This document shows positions 9,242-16,228 of a stretch of 64,000 bases of DNA, in pieces. The position numbers were made by a program, and so were the translations under genes. The DNA lies in NCBI RefSeq assembly GCF_002237645.1, contig NZ_MJUZ01000002.1, positions 36,069 through 100,068 on the forward strand. The letters run 5' to 3'. Under the pieces are notes generated by a model that saw nothing but the letters and a program-made list of their open reading frames with translations, was not told the origin of the DNA and did no database searches. Position 1 is the first letter of the stretch. Each line of letters begins with the position of its first letter. Source of the DNA: Desulfovibrio sp. MES5. Its GTDB lineage: Bacteria; Desulfobacterota; Desulfovibrionia; Desulfovibrionales; Desulfovibrionaceae.

Positions 9242-10297
9242 ATGAAAGGGTTAGCGATGCTTCAGTTGAACGCCGTTGGCTGGATTGAGAAAGATGCTCC
9301 CAAGTGCGGCCCTCTGGACGCGCTGGTTCAGCCCCTGGCGGTCGCCCCCTGCACGTCTGACGTACACACGGTATGGGAAGGGGCGCTGGGCGACAGGCAT
9401 AACCTCATACTCGGCCATGAAGCCGTGGGCGAGGTCGTGGAAGTGGGTTCGCTGGTGCGCGACTTCAAGCCTGGCGACAGGGTCATTGTGCCTGCCATCA
9501 CGCCTGACTGGAATTCGCTGGAAGCTCAGGGAGGTTACTCTATGCATTCTGGCGGCATGCTGGCAGGATGGAAGTTTTCCAACTTCAAGGACGGCGTTTT
9601 TGCCGAGCTTTTTCATGTAAACGATGCGGATGGCAATCTTGCCCTTCTGCCCTCAGACATGGACCCCGCCGAAGCGGTCATGTTGAGCGACATGGTGCCC
9701 ACAGGACTGCACGGCGCTGAATTGGCGGATGTGCAGTACGGGGATTCCGTGCTGGTTGTGGGCGTTGGCCCAGTGGGGCTTATGGCGGTGGCGGGGGCAG
9801 CTCTGCGCGGTGCGGGCAGAATATATGCTGTGGGTTCGCGGGCCTTATGTGTTGCGGCCGCCAGAAAATACGGCGCAACAGAGATCATCGATTACCGGCA
9901 GGGGGATTTGGCTTCGCAGGTGGCAAGCCTCACGCGCGGTCAGGGCGTGGACAAGGCCATTATCGCAGGCGGCGATGTGGATACCTTTGCCGAGGTGGTC
10001 AAGGTGCTCAAGCCGGGCGGCCGCATCGGCAACGTCAATTATCTGGGTTCGGGGGAGTATGTGAGGATTCCACGCGCGGCATGGGGCTGCGGCATGGGGC
10101 ACAAGACCATAGCCGGAGGCCTGATGCCGGGCGGGCGTTTGCGCATGCAAAAACTGGCCAGCATGCTCGCGGTGGGGCGTCTTGACGTCGCGCCGCTGAT
10201 CACGCACCGCTTCCACGGTTTTGACAGGATGGAAGAGGCTCTGATGCTCATGAAGGACAAGCCGCGCGATCTTATCAAGCCTGTGGTCACTCTGTAG
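9242..10297 (+). CDS. NADP-dependent zinc secondary-alcohol dehydrogenase
   Basis: A 351-residue medium-chain dehydrogenase. It closely resembles the isopropanol dehydrogenases of Thermoanaerobacter brockii and Clostridium beijerinckii along its whole length, with no obvious indels in the blocks compared. It interconverts secondary alcohols and ketones in the cytoplasm. Catalytic zinc ligands Cys37 and His59 (GHEAVGEVVEVGS) are present, and an Asp in MLSDMVPTG corresponds to the third. The nucleotide fold GVGPVGLMAVAGA is followed by VGSRA, the Ser-Arg pair that gives NADP preference. The four-Cys structural zinc site is absent, as in the bacterial tetrameric enzymes. ATG 9242 has AAAGGAG 6 bases upstream. 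Similarity to Firmicute enzymes suggests possible acquisition by transfer. Confidence 0.93.
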   Translation: MKGLAMLQLNAVGWIEKDAPKCGPLDALVQPLAVAPCTSDVHTVWEGALGDRHNLILGHEAVGEVVEVGSLVRDFKPGDRVIVPAITPDWNSLEAQGGYSMHSGGMLAGWKFSNFKDGVFAELFHVNDADGNLALLPSDMDPAEAVMLSDMVPTGLHGAELADVQYGDSVLVVGVGPVGLMAVAGAALRGAGRIYAVGSRALCVAAARKYGATEIIDYRQGDLASQVASLTRGQGVDKAIIAGGDVDTFAEVVKVLKPGGRIGNVNYLGSGEYVRIPRAAWGCGMGHKTIAGGLMPGGRLRMQKLASMLAVGRLDVAPLITHRFHGFDRMEEALMLMKDKPRDLIKPVVTL

Positions 10298-10342
10298 GCA
10301 GTTTCATGTTGAGGCTGCCCTGACGGCTGTGTGACGGGCGGA

Positions 10343-10398
10343 CTGCACTCCCGTGCAGCATTGGAGCATTTAACCTTTCCCAAAGATGCAATGCTCCA
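10343..10398. repeat. Paired hairpins of the GAGCATTT-ACCTTT family
   Basis: CTGCAC-TCCC-GTGCAG (10343-10358) is followed at once by TGGAGCATT with its complement (10362-10398), whose 5' arm runs GAGCATTTAACCTTT. Both modules recur in the element after fdhE (33813-33966). This may double as the 3' end of the alcohol dehydrogenase transcript. Confidence 0.6.
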
Positions 10399-10484
10399 GG
10401 CGGGCTCTGATCTTCGAGAAGTCATATCCTCAAAGGCAGGTTGCGCCGAGCCTGTCAGCAGTCAGTGCTAGATATTATAGAAAG

Positions 10485-10535
10485 GGAGCGCCATCCCGAC
10501 TTCTGCCTGTCAGGCAGGGCGGGCGCTCTTCTTTT
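10485..10535 (+). terminator. Probable terminator downstream of the alcohol dehydrogenase
   Basis: An outer stem GAGCGCC/GGCGCTC encloses an inner perfect hairpin CTGCCTG-T-CAGGCAG and is followed by TTCTTTTAT. It lies about 190 bases after the stop codon. Confidence 0.65.
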
Positions 10536-10578
10536 ATGGCTTTAGCCAGTTGAGCGCGCCAGCGCGCGAAACAGAGAA

Positions 10579-11251
10579 CCACCCGCTATGCGGGTGGGGA
10601 CAAAGTGTTATACACACAAAAACACCCTTCCTGTACGATGAAGTTGTTCAAGCTCATCGTAATTTTTAAAGAAGGGTGTTTTTGTTATGGGAACCAAGGC
10701 CCAAAGCTTAGCTCACACAAAATGGCTGAGCAAGTATCATATCGTGTTTACCCCTAAGTATCGAAGAAAAATAATATTCGCACAACTGCGCGATAGTATA
10801 AAATAAATCATGCAGAGTCTTTGTAAGTACAAAGGGGTAGAGATTTTAAAAGGGCACTTGATGCCAGACCATATACACATGCTGGTGAGTATCCCGCCAA
10901 AGATCAGCGTATCGAGTTTTATGGGGTATTTGAAAGGCAAAAGCTCACTGATGATCTTTGATAACCACGCAAACCTTAAGTACAAGTTCGGCAACAGAAA
11001 GTTTTGAGCCGAAGGATACTATGTCAGCACAGTCGGACTCAACGAGGCAACGATCAGAAAATATATCCAGCAGCAGGAGAAGCATGACATTTTGCAAGAT
11101 AAGTTGAGTACGCGCGAGTATCAAGACCCCTTCAAGGGGTAGCCAAAGCGACAATGGCACTGGGATTGAACGCAGTGAAAGCCAGCGTCTTTAGGCGCAG
11201 CCGGCAACAGGCCCTTACAGGGCCAGAGCAAACCACCCGCTATGCGGGTGG
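10579..11251 (+). mobile_element. IS200-family insertion sequence, inactive copy
   Basis: The element is bounded by identical subterminal hairpins CCACCCGCTATGCGGGTGG at 10579-10597 and 11233-11251, typical of IS200/IS605 ends recognised by the Y1 transposase. A second hairpin, ACACCCTTC with its complement (10621-10680), lies just before the transposase start and resembles the leader hairpin that limits IS200 expression. No tnpB is present. The exact outer boundaries are not resolvable here. Confidence 0.85.
10687..11142 (+). pseudogene. tnpA: IS200-type Y1 (HUH) transposase, two nonsense mutations
   Basis: In one frame the 151 codons match the IS200 TnpA family from MGTKAQSLAHTKWLSKYH to DPFKG. 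The HUH motif is in HLMPDHIHML and the C-terminal tyrosine region is NEATIRKYIQ. A TAA at 10804 (after residue 39) and a TGA at 11005 interrupt it; the second falls where the family usually has Trp in FWAEGYY. Both are in frame, so this is a full-length gene killed by point mutations rather than a deletion. Confidence 0.9.
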
Positions 11252-11283
11252 TGCTGATTTCAAACTGAAAATATTCTGGAGGC

Positions 11284-12423
11284 TTACAGCATTTCCAAAA
11301 AGGCTTCGACGCGCACCTTGAGCTGTTCGGTATCGGTTTCGGAGTAGTCGGTCTCTACCTGAAGGTAGGGCAGGCCCAGGTCATTCTGCACAAATTTTTT
11401 CAGGGTCCAGGCTTCCACGGCATAGGTCTGGCAGCCCTGCCAGGTCAGGTCCACCACGGCATCCACAGAAAAGTCGGACGTCATCTGCCGCAGGGCGACG
11501 TAACGGTTGGGATTGGGCGACATGACGGCGCAGGGCACGTCAAGGTAGCGGCGGGCCATGACGGTCAGCGGGTCGCCGTCTTCTTCCATCATGACGCGGG
11601 TTTTTTTGTAGGCAGAGCAGTTGTCCAGGCATACGACGCTGCCGCCGCATTCTTCAATGAGGCGCACAACCTTGTGCGAACCGAGGCCCACGGGAACTCC
11701 GGTCAGCAGAATGCGCGGGGCTTCGGGGCTGGTTGCGCCCTGGCCCGCGTCGGCCAGGCGGCCCATTTCTTCCGCCAGCTCTTCCAGCATGGCGATGCCC
11801 ACTTCCTTGTCGGGAAAGAAGGAGGTTTTGAAGGCGATCTCCACCAGTTCCACGCCGGTGACAGGCGAGGGTTTGCGCTGGGCCAGATCCATGACGGCCT
11901 TGAGCGCCAGGCGTTCGCGATTCATGAGCCTGATGGCGTCACGCAGCTTTGCATCACTGATCTTTACGTCGAATTCCTGCTCAAGGCGGCGCACCAGACC
12001 CTCAAACTGGTTGCGCCAGTAGTTCAGCGCGTCATTGTCCTGAATCTGCGGCAATTGCAGCAATGCTATGGGCTTGTAGGGCGCCAGCAGCTCATACATT
12101 TTTTTCTTGCCGTCACAGGTGGTGTCGGCCACCACGATGTCGGCGGCGGCAAGATAGGGGCAGCTGTCCTTGAGGGCAAAGCCGAAGCTGCTCTTGATGA
12201 GGGGGCAGAGAGAGCGGGGCAGGATTTCTTCCGCCGCCGGGATGGAGTCGTTCTTGGTGCCGCAGAGAGAAACCGGAATGGCCCCGGCGGCCAGCGCGAT
12301 TTCTGACGGCGAGTACAGACAGAACTGCCCAACGACCTTTTTGCCGTTCTGCTTGGCCTCCGTAAGGTTGAGCACATTTTTTTCAAAAGCGGTGGTGATT
12401 TTGTCAAAACTGGCGCACTTCAT
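11284..12423 (-). CDS. Double-cubane-cluster reductase, 2-hydroxyacyl-CoA dehydratase (HgdB/YjiM) family
   Basis: A 379-residue protein of the HgdB/BcrC superfamily, in the single-subunit form known as double-cubane-cluster protein (YjiM type). These bind an [Fe8S9] cluster and catalyse ATP-driven low-potential reductions when activated by a BcrA/YjiL ATPase; physiological substrates are unknown. Eleven cysteines are present, in contexts such as FCLYSPSEI, SLCGTK, SLCPLIK, DSCPYL, DTTCDGKK, EECGG, VVCLDNC and WQGCQTY, enough for two cubanes. ATG 12423 has AAAGGAG 5 bases upstream. The activator gene lies upstream on the same strand, with a MITE-like palindrome between. A true 2-hydroxyacyl-CoA dehydratase would need a second dissimilar subunit, and none is nearby. 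Confidence 0.85.
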   Translation of the reverse strand: MKCASFDKITTAFEKNVLNLTEAKQNGKKVVGQFCLYSPSEIALAAGAIPVSLCGTKNDSIPAAEEILPRSLCPLIKSSFGFALKDSCPYLAAADIVVADTTCDGKKKMYELLAPYKPIALLQLPQIQDNDALNYWRNQFEGLVRRLEQEFDVKISDAKLRDAIRLMNRERLALKAVMDLAQRKPSPVTGVELVEIAFKTSFFPDKEVGIAMLEELAEEMGRLADAGQGATSPEAPRILLTGVPVGLGSHKVVRLIEECGGSVVCLDNCSAYKKTRVMMEEDGDPLTVMARRYLDVPCAVMSPNPNRYVALRQMTSDFSVDAVVDLTWQGCQTYAVEAWTLKKFVQNDLGLPYLQVETDYSETDTEQLKVRVEAFLEML

Positions 12424-12465
12424 GACTGCTCCTTTGTTTTGGCCTTGAGTGGCCGGACTTTTCTT

Positions 12466-12612
12466 TGGGAAACGCTGATTTATTCCGTTTGGCGGCGTTG
12501 CTTCACTTTTTTTGAAACAGTCGAGGACGGAAGAGTCCACTCCTGCTTCAAAAAAAGATCGCGCCTTGCCAAACGAAACAACTGCGCGTTTCCAAGAGGC
12601 TATTTAATCAGT
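12466..12612 (-). repeat. MITE-like interspersed palindrome, copy 2
   Basis: About 147 bp matching the reverse complement of 4141-4294 with scattered substitutions, including both termini (AAACGCTGATT and AATCAGT). It fills most of the 194-bp gap between the activator gene and the reductase gene, so it must be transcribed through and would fold into a long hairpin in their mRNA. Confidence 0.78.
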
Positions 12613-12617
12613 ATTTT

Positions 12618-13403
12618 TTATTTTTTTCGTTCAAGCCTTTGGGCTGCCAGCAGGGCCGCGCCCAGCGCTCCTACCAGTTGCGGCTGTTCCGGCACCTGCA
12701 CGGGCATGTCGAGCTCCTGGGCAAGAAAACCGCAAAAGGCGGGGCTGGTGGCCAGGCCTCCTGTAAACACGCACTGGCCGGTAAAGGCGATGCGGCGGGC
12801 AAGGCCTCGCATGCGTCTGGCTATGGACACGAAAACCCCGGCCGCCAGATCGGCGGGCGGGGTTCCCTGTGCCAGAAGACCTACAATCTCCGTTTCAGCA
12901 AAGACGGCGCACATGCTTGATATGGGCACAGGCACGCCATTGGCGGCGGTTTGGCCCAGTTCATCCAGGGGCATGCCCAGGATGCCTGCCAGCACCTGCA
13001 AAAAACGCCCTGTGCCTGCGGCGCATTTGTCGTTCATGACAAAGTCGCGCACGCCGCCGTTTTCATCCAGGCTGATGGCCTTGCTGTCCTGCCCGCCGAT
13101 GTCGAGCACAACGCCGGAACCGGGAAAAAGCCACGAGGCCCCTTTGGCGTGACAGGTGATTTCAGTAACGGTTTTTTGCGCAAAGGGCAGGGCGATGCGC
13201 CCGTAGCCAGTGGCCACGACCTGCCCGAGATCCTGGCGGCTTGCGCCAGCCTCGCGACAGGCGGCGTCCAGAACCGCCTCGCCAGCCTCGCGCGTGTTCC
13301 ACCCCGTAGGCAGCAGGGCGCTGCCAGCCACGGATCGGGCGGCAGAATCAAAGATCACGGCCTTGGCGGCCACAGAGCCTACGTCTATTCCGGCTGAAAG
13401 CAT
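12618..13403 (-). CDS. ATP-dependent activator of the double-cubane reductase (BcrA/HgdC/YjiL-type)
   Basis: A 261-residue ASKHA-fold ATPase of the BadF/BadG/BcrA/HgdC family. Such proteins form homodimers sharing one [4Fe-4S] cluster and push a low-potential electron into their partner on ATP hydrolysis. Motifs seen are the phosphate-1 loop AGIDVGS, TGYGR, phosphate-2 DIGGQDSK, the cluster cysteine in NDKCAAGTGRF, the second cysteine in SSMCAVFAETE, and the adenosine motif TGGLA. ATG 13403 follows AGGAG by 7 bases; an upstream GTG at 13448 is less likely. It precedes the reductase gene on the same strand, which fixes its likely partner. Confidence 0.92.
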   Translation of the reverse strand: MLSAGIDVGSVAAKAVIFDSAARSVAGSALLPTGWNTREAGEAVLDAACREAGASRQDLGQVVATGYGRIALPFAQKTVTEITCHAKGASWLFPGSGVVLDIGGQDSKAISLDENGGVRDFVMNDKCAAGTGRFLQVLAGILGMPLDELGQTAANGVPVPISSMCAVFAETEIVGLLAQGTPPADLAAGVFVSIARRMRGLARRIAFTGQCVFTGGLATSPAFCGFLAQELDMPVQVPEQPQLVGALGAALLAAQRLERKK

Positions 13404-13472
13404 TGTTTTTCTCCTGTGCGCAACGAGCGTCCGTCGGGTTGTCCGCACGTGGGCGCATCCGGCGTAAAGGCC

Positions 13473-13498
13473 AAAAAAAGCCCCGCTGGCGGCGGGGT
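13473..13498 (-). terminator. Leftward intrinsic terminator upstream of the activator gene
   Basis: A GC-rich stem (GCCCCGC with GCGGGGT) is followed on the minus strand by seven T. It would stop leftward transcription arriving from the PadR gene and so isolates the reductase pair. Confidence 0.8.
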
Positions 13499-13975
13499 TG
13501 CGCTGTGAAGGAGAAGAACCGGCGGAATCTCTGAACCGCCTTCTGATAAAATACCAGGGCGCTGTTCAGAAATTCAGGCGGGACAACCTGCCCCACAGCG
13601 CCAGTATTCAGGTCATGCCGGAGCGCGTCAGGCTCCGGCCGTCACAGGACGCGCACGCAGCGCACAGGCCGCAAAAGGCCGAAGGCGTATATTCAACCGC
13701 CTCCCGTGCGCGCGTCAGCACCTGTGTTTGCATATATTCTCCAGAGGCATCAGAGCCGTTTTTTACATGTATTGCCGACAGCGTCAGCCTGCGCCCGTGA
13801 AAGCGGCGTGCCGCAATGGGGCTGCCACAATTGGTTTGGCGCAATCGTTTTGGCTTGTCCCTTCGGGCAAGGCCGGATGGACCGGGCAAGGCCGGGTGGA
13901 CAGGGCAGGCCGGGCAGCCTGCGTCAGACCCGACAGGCAGCACGCAGGGCATATCCGCAAAAGCACTCTTGATGG
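13499..13975. other. Non-coding spacer with a 19-bp tandem repeat
   Basis: No convincing gene is seen. At 13868-13914 there are about 2.4 copies of a 19-bp unit beginning CAAGGCCGG and ending near GGG. Confidence 0.55.
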
Positions 13976-14584
13976 TCAACTATCCTCAAAAGAACCAGAA
14001 CTGTCAATTGGCGCGCTTTGCAGAGCGGATGCGCAGCGGCATTGCCTGCCCGCTCCCGCGCGGGGCTGGCCCGCAGGCGGAACTGCAGGGTCGGAGTTGC
14101 CCCGCGCCGTCCCCGGTGCGGCATCCAGCACACGCCGTATGTTATCCACAAGCCCGCCAACGGAAGCGAGATAGTCTTCAAGAGTGCCCAGCCACTGTTC
14201 AAGGCAGGAGCGCCCCTTGGCCGCAAGGGCATACTGCCTGCGGGCCGGGCCGCTGCCTTGCAGGTCCCAGGCGCAGTGCACGAGCCCTTCCTGCTCCATG
14301 CTCTTGAGCACGCGATAGAGACCCGCCGGGTCCGGCGGCTGCCCGTGAAATATGGCCATGCCGGCCAGGCGCTCAAGAATACGATAACCGTGCAGATTTT
14401 CGCCCGCCAGCACCGTCAGGATGGCGGGGCGCACCAGCTTAACGAGGTTTTTGCCCGTGCAGGCGCAACCCTCGAAGGGCTTTTCGTCCTGAACCGAAAA
14501 ATCCTGTGGATCTGTCATGTCTGCGTCATCTCCCGTGCCGGGATGGGGTGGTGGCTTGAGTTTGTTCATTGGATTCATGCGCAT
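13976..14584 (-). CDS. PadR-family transcriptional regulator
   Basis: About 202 residues. Residues about 45-140 form a PadR winged helix with the recognisable core VRPAILTVLAGENLHGYRI, GLYRVLKSMEQEGLV and RRQYALAAKGR. A cysteine pair in FEGCACTG just before the domain could bind a metal or sense redox. The 40-residue tail is Ala/Gly/Pro-rich. The start is uncertain: ATG 14584 has AAGGT 7 bases upstream, but ATGs at 14578, 14569 and 14518 are in frame and would remove only non-conserved sequence. The gene is divergent from the radical SAM gene, its most likely target. Confidence 0.82.
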   Translation of the reverse strand: MRMNPMNKLKPPPHPGTGDDADMTDPQDFSVQDEKPFEGCACTGKNLVKLVRPAILTVLAGENLHGYRILERLAGMAIFHGQPPDPAGLYRVLKSMEQEGLVHCAWDLQGSGPARRQYALAAKGRSCLEQWLGTLEDYLASVGGLVDNIRRVLDAAPGTARGNSDPAVPPAGQPRAGAGRQCRCASALQSAPIDSSGSFEDS

Positions 14585-14984
14585 TCCGTGACCTTGCGCT
14601 TCGTGCGAGGGCACGTGGCTCGCAGCGGCAATCTGCCGCCGCACGGCTCAGGGAAAGCGCCGCTCCTGTGTGTACCCTAGCCAGAGGCGCGGGCCTTGTC
14701 GAGTCTGCCCGGCAGGGGGTTGTCCCGATTCTGCACGGGCATAATCAAAGTGTGTTGCTCTGTTATTTGACTTGGTCTAGTAGTGGGGATACTCGGATAA
14801 CATCGGTTTCAATAAAAGCGTGCGCCATACGCAGGTAGAGCGCGGGCAGAGCGCGACCCGACGCGAACAGGGCACGGCCCTATGCGAACAGGGCGCGGCC
14901 CGACTCGGCCATGCGGGGCCATGCGGGGCTTTGTGGGGCGCGGATAAGCGCGGAAAAGGCGGCACAGCCGCCGGGAGGCATATC
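14585..14984. promoter_or_regulatory. Divergent control region of the PadR and radical SAM genes
   Basis: A 400-bp spacer between divergent genes. TTGACT near 14768 with a TACTCG or GATACT hexamer 15-17 bases on is a possible rightward promoter. The last 150 bases are GC-rich with repeated short motifs (gaacagggc three times between 14844 and 14905). No clear PadR palindrome was identified. Confidence 0.4.
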
Positions 14985-15953
14985 ATGCCAGAGGACGCGG
15001 CAAAGGCATTTTCCGTCAGTGAAGAAGCACGTCTGCTGCTGGATACCGCTGTCAGCGACAGGCGCATCGCCCATCTGCTTGAAAAGGCGGACGGCATGAG
15101 CCGCAGTCTGGCAGAGAGCCGGGGCTTTGTATGGGCGGCCATTGGCATTGACAGCACACCCTGCGATATGGGCTGTACGTTTTGCAGTCAGGCCGCGTGT
15201 TGGGACGTTTATAAGACTGCCCCGCCCCTGACGGCAGAGACGATTGTGGAAAAAGCCGGGCAATTGGCCGACGGCGGGGCGGATTTTGTGGTTTTGCGCA
15301 CGACGCAGCACTACCCCCTGGAGGTTTTGCAGCGCCTGGGCCGCCTGACGCGGGACCGCATCGGCAGCGATATCCACCTTGTCATCAATACGGGCGAAAT
15401 GAGTGCTGACGATGTCAGGGCGCTCAAGGATTCGGGCTTTACCATGTCCTACCATGTGGTCAGGCTGCGCGAGGGCGTGGACACGGGGCACAGCGTGGAC
15501 ATGCGCATGCGCACCATCGAGAATGTGCTCAAGGGCGGCCTTGAATTGCAATATCTCATTGAGCCTCTCGGGCCGGAACACAGCGCTGACGAGATACTGG
15601 TCGAAGCCCGCCGCGCGCGCGAAGTGGGCGCATCGGGCACGGGCGTGATGGCGCGGGTGCCCATTATGGGCACGCCTCTGGCTCGTTATGGGCAGGTATC
15701 CGACGCCTATCTCAAACGGGTGGCCGCCCTTGCCCGGCTGGAGTATCCCGACGGCGGGCGGCATCTCTGCGTACACCCGCCCACGCCCCAGACCCTTCGC
15801 TGCGGCGCCAACACCATTATTGTGGAACAGGCCGCCAACCCCCGTGATACGTCCTCAAGCATCAGCCCCTGGCGTGGGTTTGACCTGCCCGGCGCACGCG
15901 CGGTGCTGCGCGAGGCAGGACTTGAGGTGCGCCAGGCCAGGGCCGAAGCGTGA
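14985..15953 (+). CDS. Radical SAM enzyme, biotin synthase-like, function unknown
   Basis: A 322-residue radical SAM protein. The cluster motif is C-x3-C-x2-C in CDMGCTFCSQA near residues 60-70, and the SAM-binding segment is suggested by VINTGEMSADD and YHVVRLREGVDTGHS. The second half (PIMGTPLA, then HPPTPQTLRCGANTIIVE) resembles the C-terminal part of BioB/HydE/PylB-type enzymes. It is not BioB itself: no bioD/bioF neighbours are present and the conserved BioB blocks are absent. ATG 14985 has GGGAGG 6 bases upstream; the frame is open far upstream but that sequence is repetitive. Its only neighbour with a possible link is the divergent PadR regulator. The substrate is unknown. Confidence 0.85.
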   Translation: MPEDAAKAFSVSEEARLLLDTAVSDRRIAHLLEKADGMSRSLAESRGFVWAAIGIDSTPCDMGCTFCSQAACWDVYKTAPPLTAETIVEKAGQLADGGADFVVLRTTQHYPLEVLQRLGRLTRDRIGSDIHLVINTGEMSADDVRALKDSGFTMSYHVVRLREGVDTGHSVDMRMRTIENVLKGGLELQYLIEPLGPEHSADEILVEARRAREVGASGTGVMARVPIMGTPLARYGQVSDAYLKRVAALARLEYPDGGRHLCVHPPTPQTLRCGANTIIVEQAANPRDTSSSISPWRGFDLPGARAVLREAGLEVRQARAEA

Positions 15954-16168
15954 AGATTGCAAGGGCTTGGGCTGCCTGGATGTGGCGCGTGGCCGCACCC
16001 AGGCTGTTCGGGTCTGGTCTGTGGCAGGCTACAGCACTGATCGTTTCGGCGGGTGTTATGGACATGCACAGCGTGAGGCAACGCCACCTGCGGGCGTTCG
16101 CATGTGGGACGCCGGGCCTTTAACCCCGTGCGCCATGTGTCCCTTCCCTATGCGCTTTCGCATATGAC

Positions 16169-16206
16169 AAGCGCCCTCTGCGTGCGGCAGAGGGCGCTTA
16201 TTTTTC
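16169..16206 (+). terminator. Rightward terminator after the radical SAM gene
   Basis: A 13-bp perfect stem AAGCGCCCTCTGC with its complement and a 5-base loop, followed by ATTTTT. It lies between convergent genes. Confidence 0.85.
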
Positions 16207-16228
16207 AGTGGGTCAGAGGCTCGCGGGC

